10,994 nt of DNA from assembly GCA_035541995.1 (NCBI GenBank), contig DATKMG010000189.1, positions 1-10,994 of the forward strand. The letters run 5' to 3'. Source of the stretch: DATKMG01 sp035541995. Its GTDB lineage: Bacteria > Acidobacteriota > Terriglobia > Versatilivoradales > Versatilivoraceae. The translations under genes were made by a program, and so were the position numbers. The notes below the pieces were generated by a model. The model did no database searches. It worked only from the letters and a program-made list of their open reading frames with translations, and was not told the DNA's origin. Shown piece by piece: positions 6,581-10,994 of the stretch; the first letter of the stretch is position 1, and every line of letters begins with the position of its first letter.

Positions 6581-7432
6581 GTGTTGAGGAAGATTGCCGC
6601 CTTTGTTTTTGTTTTCAGCACATGTCTTACCCCCGGATTCTCCGCCAGCAAGGAGATTATCCAGCTTCAGGCTGACGTGGCCCTGCTACAAAACCAAGTC
6701 CGAGATCTTCAACGGAGTTTTGACACACAAGGCGCTGTCTTGAAGACCCTCGTTGAGCAATTGCAGGATGCAGTGGCGGGACTGAAGCAGAACATAGAAG
6801 GGGTGAAAACCTCCAATCAACAAATTCAGGCCGCTGTATCCTCCAAGGTGGATTCAATTTCGGGCCAGTTCTCTACAGTCAATTCTAGTCTCGATGTGAT
6901 CCTGGACAGGATTTCTCGTCTGTCTCAACAATTGGCAGAGACCAAGGCCAAGACCGAAGCCCTTGAAGCTGCCGCCACCAGTGCCACTGCTCCTGGCACA
7001 CCGAGTAAGTCCGTACCTCCTTCGCCAGCCCAGCTCTACGACTCAGCGTACGGGGATTACATCAAGGGGAATTATGAGTTGGCCAGGCAGGGATTTGAGG
7101 AGTATGTCAAGACTTATCCGGACACAGAGCTATCTGACAATGCCCAGTACTGGATTGGGGAGTGCGACTATGTACAGCGGAAATTCCCTGAAGCCGTGCA
7201 GGCCTTCCAGAAAGTCGTCGACGTGTATCCCAAAGGCGACAAGGCTCCTGCGGCGGCTCTGAAAAAGGCATACAGTCTGCTCGAAATGAAGAATACCGAA
7301 GCTGGTATGCGGGAACTCCGCGGAGTCATCCAGAAATACCCCAATTCCGACTCAGCTCAACTGGCAAGAGACCGCTTGAATGCGTTGGGTTCGAGCAAGA
7401 CCCCGGCAACTCGAAAACCGCCCAAGCATTAA
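6581..7432 (+). CDS. cpoB: CpoB/YbgF-like periplasmic TPR protein
   Basis: CpoB (formerly YbgF) is a periplasmic protein that coordinates the Tol-Pal system with peptidoglycan synthesis during outer-membrane constriction. The 283-residue product has a signal peptide (about 1-22, ending GFSA). A long helical coiled-coil region (about 26-130, with LQADVALLQNQVRDLQ) follows. After a Ser/Pro-rich hinge comes a C-terminal tandem TPR domain (about 151-270), with repeats around YDSAYGDYIKGNYELA, QYWIGECDYVQRKFPEA and GVIQKYPNSDSA. This layout and the position after pal are diagnostic. The GTG start has GAGGTGA 6 nt upstream; the next codon, TTG, is a possible alternative. Confidence 0.9.
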   Translation: MLRKIAAFVFVFSTCLTPGFSASKEIIQLQADVALLQNQVRDLQRSFDTQGAVLKTLVEQLQDAVAGLKQNIEGVKTSNQQIQAAVSSKVDSISGQFSTVNSSLDVILDRISRLSQQLAETKAKTEALEAAATSATAPGTPSKSVPPSPAQLYDSAYGDYIKGNYELARQGFEEYVKTYPDTELSDNAQYWIGECDYVQRKFPEAVQAFQKVVDVYPKGDKAPAAALKKAYSLLEMKNTEAGMRELRGVIQKYPNSDSAQLARDRLNALGSSKTPATRKPPKH

Positions 7433-7507
7433 GCGAACAAGATCATAGGTCGGTACTACGGCTCCACTTCCAGGGATAAAATTCAAAGCGGTCGAAAGGG
7501 GGAAACC

Positions 7508-7936
7508 ATGGCAAATTCCGTTAACAAGGTCATCCTCGTGGGACGTTTGGGCAAAGATCCGGAGGTCAAGTACACTCAAAGCGGCACTGCGATTGCACGA
7601 TTCTCACTGGCAACGGACGAAGTCTGGAAGGACCAGAGTGGAGAAAAGCAGCAAAAAACAGAGTGGCACAACATTGTGGCCTGGAATAAACTGGCGGAAA
7701 TCTGCGGGCAATACCTGGCAAAAGGTCGACTGGTGTATATCGAAGGCCGGCTCCAAACGCGCAACTGGGAAGATAAGGATGGGAACAAACGCACCACCAC
7801 AGAAATCCGGGCCGACAACATGGTCATGTTAGGAGGCAAGCCCGAAGAGGGTCGACAGGAAAGGAGTGCTGCCGCTGCCTCCCCGTCAGATTCCCATGGG
7901 GATACTGAGATCACTGATAACGACATCCCCTTTTGA
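7508..7936 (+). CDS. ssb: Single-stranded DNA-binding protein SSB
   Basis: SSB coats single-stranded DNA in replication, repair and recombination, and recruits partners through its acidic C-terminal tip. The 142-residue product has the OB-fold core (about 1-112), with VNKVILVGRLGKDPEVKYT, the TEWHNIVAWNKLAE segment and YIEGRLQTRNWEDKDG. A short linker leads to the DNDIPF tip. Length and tip are intact, although the linker is short compared with E. coli SSB (178 residues). A purine-rich GAAAGGGGGAAA stretch precedes the ATG. It lies 75 nt after cpoB. A -10-like TAAAAT (7477-7482) lacks a clear -35. Confidence 0.97.
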   Translation: MANSVNKVILVGRLGKDPEVKYTQSGTAIARFSLATDEVWKDQSGEKQQKTEWHNIVAWNKLAEICGQYLAKGRLVYIEGRLQTRNWEDKDGNKRTTTEIRADNMVMLGGKPEEGRQERSAAAASPSDSHGDTEITDNDIPF

Positions 7937-7995
7937 TCCTAAGCTTCCTATCCCCGAAATCGCCTGGAAGTGATCGTGTCTGCACGGAACTGATT

Positions 7996-8205
7996 ATGCC
8001 CAAGTGTAAGTGTTGCGGCCGTAAAGTGGGTTTCATCCAGATCTTGAGGAACCCTTTGTTGCTGAAGACCTGGAAGGTCCTGGACTCTCACCTTTTTGAG
8101 ACTCTCTGCCTGGAATGCATCGCGCAGTGGAACACTTACTTTGAGGGATACAAGAAATACTATGCCTCTAGAGTCAAGACCGAACCTCGCGACAAACCCG
8201 TATGA
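7996..8205 (+). CDS. Small Cys-rich, zinc-ribbon-like protein of unknown function
   Basis: This 69-residue ORF lies 59 nt after ssb. It has two Cys pairs, C4-x2-C7-G (CKCCG) and C38-x2-C41 (CLEC), with a further Cys6, a pattern consistent with a single zinc-ribbon or knuckle site. A hydrophobic middle (ILRNPLLLKTW) and an aromatic, basic tail (YFEGYKKYYASR) follow. I recognise no family. The ATG at 7996 is favoured because the Cys motif begins at once; GGAA about 6 nt upstream is a weak SD. The frame also opens at a TTG at 7933 that overlaps the ssb stop (TTGA), which would add 21 unremarkable codons. The arrangement suggests co-transcription with ssb. Confidence 0.7.
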   Translation: MPKCKCCGRKVGFIQILRNPLLLKTWKVLDSHLFETLCLECIAQWNTYFEGYKKYYASRVKTEPRDKPV

Positions 8206-8277
8206 GTAGGATACATAAAAGATTCCCCACGGTCATTCGGTGGGATTCCCGGCAAATCTAGCAACTACAGTTTTCCC

Positions 8278-9219
8278 GTGATTCTCGGAAAGGCCATTAG
8301 CGATTACCGGATCCTCGCCTGGCTCAACTACGGCGAGAGTCGGTGCGTCTATAAGGTATATCACTCTCTTCATGGCAGGATATATGCACTGGCGCTGTTG
8401 CAGGCTCCTCCAGCCCTGGAGAGTCCGATGCAACGGCTCTTCCTGGAAAAACACGAATTGTCTGCCGGGCTTGATCACCCTAGTGTCGCTCGAGTTTACT
8501 CCCTTGTCACGTTGGGAGAATTGGCTGGAGTGCCGCTAGAGCTCGTTCCCGGCCCAACTCTCTGGGATAAAATCAAAGACGGACAGTCCAGCTTTGATTT
8601 TGCATTAAGAGTCGCCATTCAGACCACCGAAGGGTTGGGCGCAGCTCATTCGATTGGGCTGGTTCACGGTCGCTTGACCCCCAAGTGCTTGGTTGTTTCA
8701 AGTGAGGGGGGGCTGAGAATCCTTGATTTTTCGATGGCATTTTTGCCGGACGAGTTGGCATGGCCTAAGTCTCAACTCGATCTTCCATTTGCCAGTCTGT
8801 CTCTGCCCCTTTCGGGACCGCCACCCGAGGCCTATCTTTCTCCTGAACAGTTAGAGGGTTTCCCTGGAGATCCGTCCTCGGACCTTTATTCTCTGGGATT
8901 GATCCTCTATGAATTATTGGGGGGTCGGTTTATTGTCCAATCGGATTTTCCCGAGTCGATTAGGCAGCAGACCCTTGAACTGGATTTGCCTGATTTGGGC
9001 GAAGTTCGTCCTGATGCTTCTTCACATTGGTCAAAATTGCTACACAAGCTCACCCGTAAAAAGGCTTCTGAGCGGTACCCATCGGCAGAAGTATTACTGG
9101 CTGACCTGAAGAAACTTAGAGACGGTTGGCCGCCGCCTCATCTTTCATTTACCCAAAAGAACAAGTATATTTCCCGTCGCTCGTTCTTCTTGAGGTTCCT
9201 CGGCGAAGAGAAGAAATAG
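8278..9219 (+). CDS. Ser/Thr protein kinase-fold protein, predicted pseudokinase
   Basis: The 313-residue product has the bacterial Hanks-type kinase layout without a membrane segment. Conserved scaffold parts include GLDHPSVARVY (64-74), a hinge near VPGPTL (90-95), LRILDF (146-151), an APE-like YLSPEQ (186-191) and SDLYSLGLILYELLGG (from 201). Key catalytic positions have changed. The Gly-rich loop keeps one Gly (Gly19). The ATP-anchoring Lys of VAIK is Ala39 (ALALL). HRDLKPxN reads HGRLTPKC (130-137), so the catalytic Asp is Arg132, Lys is Thr134 and the metal-binding Asn is Cys137. DFG reads DFS (150-152). I infer no phosphotransfer activity and perhaps a scaffold or allosteric role. The GTG has no clear SD but is the only start before the fold begins. 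Neighbours give no partner kinase. Confidence 0.9.
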   Translation: MILGKAISDYRILAWLNYGESRCVYKVYHSLHGRIYALALLQAPPALESPMQRLFLEKHELSAGLDHPSVARVYSLVTLGELAGVPLELVPGPTLWDKIKDGQSSFDFALRVAIQTTEGLGAAHSIGLVHGRLTPKCLVVSSEGGLRILDFSMAFLPDELAWPKSQLDLPFASLSLPLSGPPPEAYLSPEQLEGFPGDPSSDLYSLGLILYELLGGRFIVQSDFPESIRQQTLELDLPDLGEVRPDASSHWSKLLHKLTRKKASERYPSAEVLLADLKKLRDGWPPPHLSFTQKNKYISRRSFFLRFLGEEKK

Positions 9220-9609
9220 GAGACTTGGAAAGTTCTCTATTGCTGTTTGTGTTTTTCCTCAACGATCCATCACTTTGCATCACGCACGAAATAGACACTA
9301 TCGGCGAACCAGCAGCTCTGATGCACAAGATGGGAGTACTTTCAGTCACCGAGTCCGGGATTATATTGCTAGCCACACAGACAGATAGATGGTTATCTTT
9401 TGAACGGCGCTGGTTAAATGAAGATTTGAGTGACAATCACATCGTGTTGGATATGCTTCATTACTGAATCGCCGGAATGGATCAACGCTCAGCAGTAGAA
9501 TCTTCTGGAGAACCAAGAGTGGCCGCTGGTAAAATGGCCGTGGAGGCTGTCTTCCTGCACATTCCAAGCTAGCCGGTGACCTCAGAGTAGATTCGGGACT
9601 CCTCTTGTC
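9220..9609 (+). other. 390-nt gap with one doubtful ORF
   Basis: This stretch separates the pseudokinase from the glycosyltransferase. I see no RNA gene, repeat or convincing terminator. An open frame runs from a TTG at 9225 to the TGA at 9465-9467 (80 codons), starting 5 nt after the pseudokinase stop. Its later part (RWLSFERRWLNEDLSDNHIV) looks protein-like. However, the nearest SD-like AGGAGA (9218-9223) is only 1 nt from the TTG, and I recognise no family. A weak promoter-like pair (TTGAGT at about 9427, GATATG 18 nt later) could serve the glycosyltransferase. It may be untranslated or hold a gene remnant. Confidence 0.2.
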
Positions 9610-10875
9610 ATGGTCAGAGAAACGATCCTCAGCCACGAAGTCTTGCGGCAGATTCGGGAGATTAAATCTGTCGATCTCGTTGTTGGCATCCCAACTTACA
9701 ACAATGCCTCTACTGTTGGTCAAGTACTGAAGACGATTAGCGCGGGACTTGCCACTCATTTCTCCGCTGAGCGCTCGTTGCTTGTTCACGCCGATGGGGG
9801 TTCTCTGGATGAAACCAAAGCCATCGTCGACCAGACCGCAGCCCATGATCCTGACCTCCTGATGCTTTCACATCTGCCGCATCCCATCCGCAGGATGATT
9901 GCTCCATATTCCGGAAGCTTCGGAAGAAGCCATGCTATTCATACCTTCTTTGAAATCGCCGATAGTCTTGGAGCGAAAGCTTTGGTGTTTGTCGATTCCA
10001 GTTCTCAGAGCATGAAGAGTGAATGGATCGCTCTGCTTGCAAGACCTATTCTGTCCGAGGGATTTGACCTGGCAGCTCCTTATTACTCGCGACACAAATA
10101 TGATGGGACAATCACAAGCCACCTCATTTATCCTCTAATCCGGGCCCTGTATGGAAAACGGATCCGCCAGCCGGTGGGAGATGATTTTGCATTCTCCAGT
10201 CGTTTAGTCGCATACTTACTGAGGCAAGACATCTGGCATAGACACCTCTCTCAGTATGGCCTGGAGGTCTGGATGACCATGATGGCTGTAGCCGAGCGAT
10301 ACAAGGTTTGCCAGTCCTTTTTGGGGTCAAAGATTTCCGTCCGCAGTGAACCTGGAATCGAACTGAGTTCCGTGTTAAATCAGGTTGTAGGAACCGCTTT
10401 TGGGTTGATGGAAAGTACGTTCGGAGTTTGGTCTCAGGTCCGCGGGTCAGAGCCCGTCGCTGTCTTTGGCGTTCCCGCTGAGGTGGGCTTGGAACCCGTC
10501 GAAGTCGACGCCGCCCGCATGATTAGTGCCTTCCGACAGGGTCTGGCGGACCTTTACGGAGTGTGGGAGACCTTTCTATCGCAGCCGGTTCTAGAGAGCT
10601 TGAAAAAGATGGCTGAGAACGATCCAGGTCCTTTCGTCTTTCCTGACAGACTCTGGGTGAAAACAATATTTGAATTTGCAGTAGCTTTTCACCGAAGCCG
10701 CATGTCCCGGGATCACCTCATCAAGTCTCTAACCCCGATTTACCTGGGACGGATTGCGTCTTTTGTGCTCGAAACTCAAACGAGCACAGCCGCAGATGTT
10801 GAGAATAAAGTTGAACTCCTATGCCTGGAATATGAGAACCTCAAGTCCTATTTAGTCGAGCGTTGGAGAGCTTGA
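9610..10875 (+). CDS. GT-A-fold glycosyltransferase, mannosylglycerate-synthase-like, altered DxD
   Basis: The 421-residue product begins with a family-2-like nucleotide-sugar fold (VDLVVGIPTYNNASTV, 21-36; HADGGSLDET, 60-69). It continues with an acceptor-side segment, YYSRHKYDGTITSHLIYP (158-175) and ALYGKRIRQPVGDDFAFS (179-196), then a helical C-terminal half. The layout resembles mannosylglycerate-synthase-like (GT78-type) enzymes, which transfer a sugar from a nucleotide donor to a small acid; the substrate here cannot be read. The position where GT-A enzymes carry DxD reads VDSSSQS, Asp129 then Ser131. The segment that I recall as GKGSA in relatives reads GRSHA (105-109). Activity is therefore uncertain. 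There is no signal peptide or membrane segment, so it is probably cytoplasmic. The ATG is the first start after a TGA at 9577; its SD is weak. Confidence 0.85.
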   Translation: MVRETILSHEVLRQIREIKSVDLVVGIPTYNNASTVGQVLKTISAGLATHFSAERSLLVHADGGSLDETKAIVDQTAAHDPDLLMLSHLPHPIRRMIAPYSGSFGRSHAIHTFFEIADSLGAKALVFVDSSSQSMKSEWIALLARPILSEGFDLAAPYYSRHKYDGTITSHLIYPLIRALYGKRIRQPVGDDFAFSSRLVAYLLRQDIWHRHLSQYGLEVWMTMMAVAERYKVCQSFLGSKISVRSEPGIELSSVLNQVVGTAFGLMESTFGVWSQVRGSEPVAVFGVPAEVGLEPVEVDAARMISAFRQGLADLYGVWETFLSQPVLESLKKMAENDPGPFVFPDRLWVKTIFEFAVAFHRSRMSRDHLIKSLTPIYLGRIASFVLETQTSTAADVENKVELLCLEYENLKSYLVERWRA

Positions 10876-10950
10876 CGGAAAAGGACGGGGTGAATGGCCG
10901 GTGGAAATTCGCATTGAGACGGAGCGGTAGCCGGCGCCAAGGAGGCCAAT

Positions 10951-10994
10951 ATGCAGGACTTTGTAAAGGCTGCGTTTCTGAATCCCGTACAGCA
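10951..10994 (+). CDS. Start of a gene cut by the window edge
   Basis: An ATG with a strong SD (AAGGAGG, 10939-10945, 5 nt before) opens a frame reading MQDFVKAAFLNPVQ before the window ends. It lies 75 nt after the glycosyltransferase on the same strand, so co-transcription is likely. Too little sequence is present to assign a family. Confidence 0.65.
   Translation, partial: MQDFVKAAFLNPVQ

Noticed and set aside
8226..8244. CCCAC/GTGGG hairpin as a terminator before the pseudokinase
   Set aside because: Only 5 bp with a 9-nt loop and no following T-run.
1..10994. CRISPR array, tRNA/rRNA gene, insertion sequence or attachment site
   Set aside because: No spaced repeats, RNA-gene signatures, transposase motifs or terminal inverted repeats were seen on either strand.

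Overview
The window holds a complete Tol-Pal envelope cluster in the order tolQ-tolR-tolA/tonB-tolB-pal-cpoB. It is flanked by housekeeping DNA-maintenance genes (recN on the minus strand, ssb on the plus strand). A less ordinary accessory segment follows: a small Cys-rich protein, a Ser/Thr-kinase-fold protein, a GT-A-type glycosyltransferase and the first codons of another gene. The cluster points to a Gram-negative (diderm) bacterium. Two traits resemble what I recall from Acidobacteriota: the Ig-like module inside Pal, and a TolA-position protein with a Gly-rich linker and a TonB-type C-terminal domain. I infer Acidobacteriota or a close relative at moderate confidence. No tRNA, rRNA, CRISPR, insertion sequence or phage gene was seen.

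Layout. recN (1767 to 58, minus) and tolQ (1999 on, plus) are divergent, with a likely extended -10 promoter for recN at 1817-1845. tolQ, tolR, the TonB/TolA-like gene and tolB (1999-5402) look like one transcription unit, with a GTGA overlap between tolR and tonB/tolA and a 12-nt gap before tolB. tolQ appears to start at an unusual TTG behind a strong Shine-Dalgarno (SD) sequence and a UUCG-capped hairpin. A 236-nt gap with its own promoter-like boxes separates tolB from pal. pal ends at a strong 12-bp hairpin, and cpoB probably has its own extended -10 promoter. ssb and a 69-aa Cys-rich ORF follow.

How the genes work together. TolQ and TolR form the proton-driven motor in the inner membrane. 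The TolA/TonB-like protein spans the periplasm. TolB and the lipoprotein Pal link to the outer membrane and peptidoglycan, and CpoB ties the machine to wall synthesis at division.

The most interesting part is 8278-10875. The kinase-fold protein lacks the ATP-anchoring Lys, the catalytic HRD Asp and the metal-binding Asn, so it reads as a pseudokinase. The next recognisable gene is a GT-A glycosyltransferase related to mannosylglycerate-synthase-like enzymes, and its expected DxD motif reads Asp-Ser-Ser. Two adjacent enzyme folds with altered active sites are worth a closer look. A functional link between them is only a hypothesis, because a 390-nt gap separates them.
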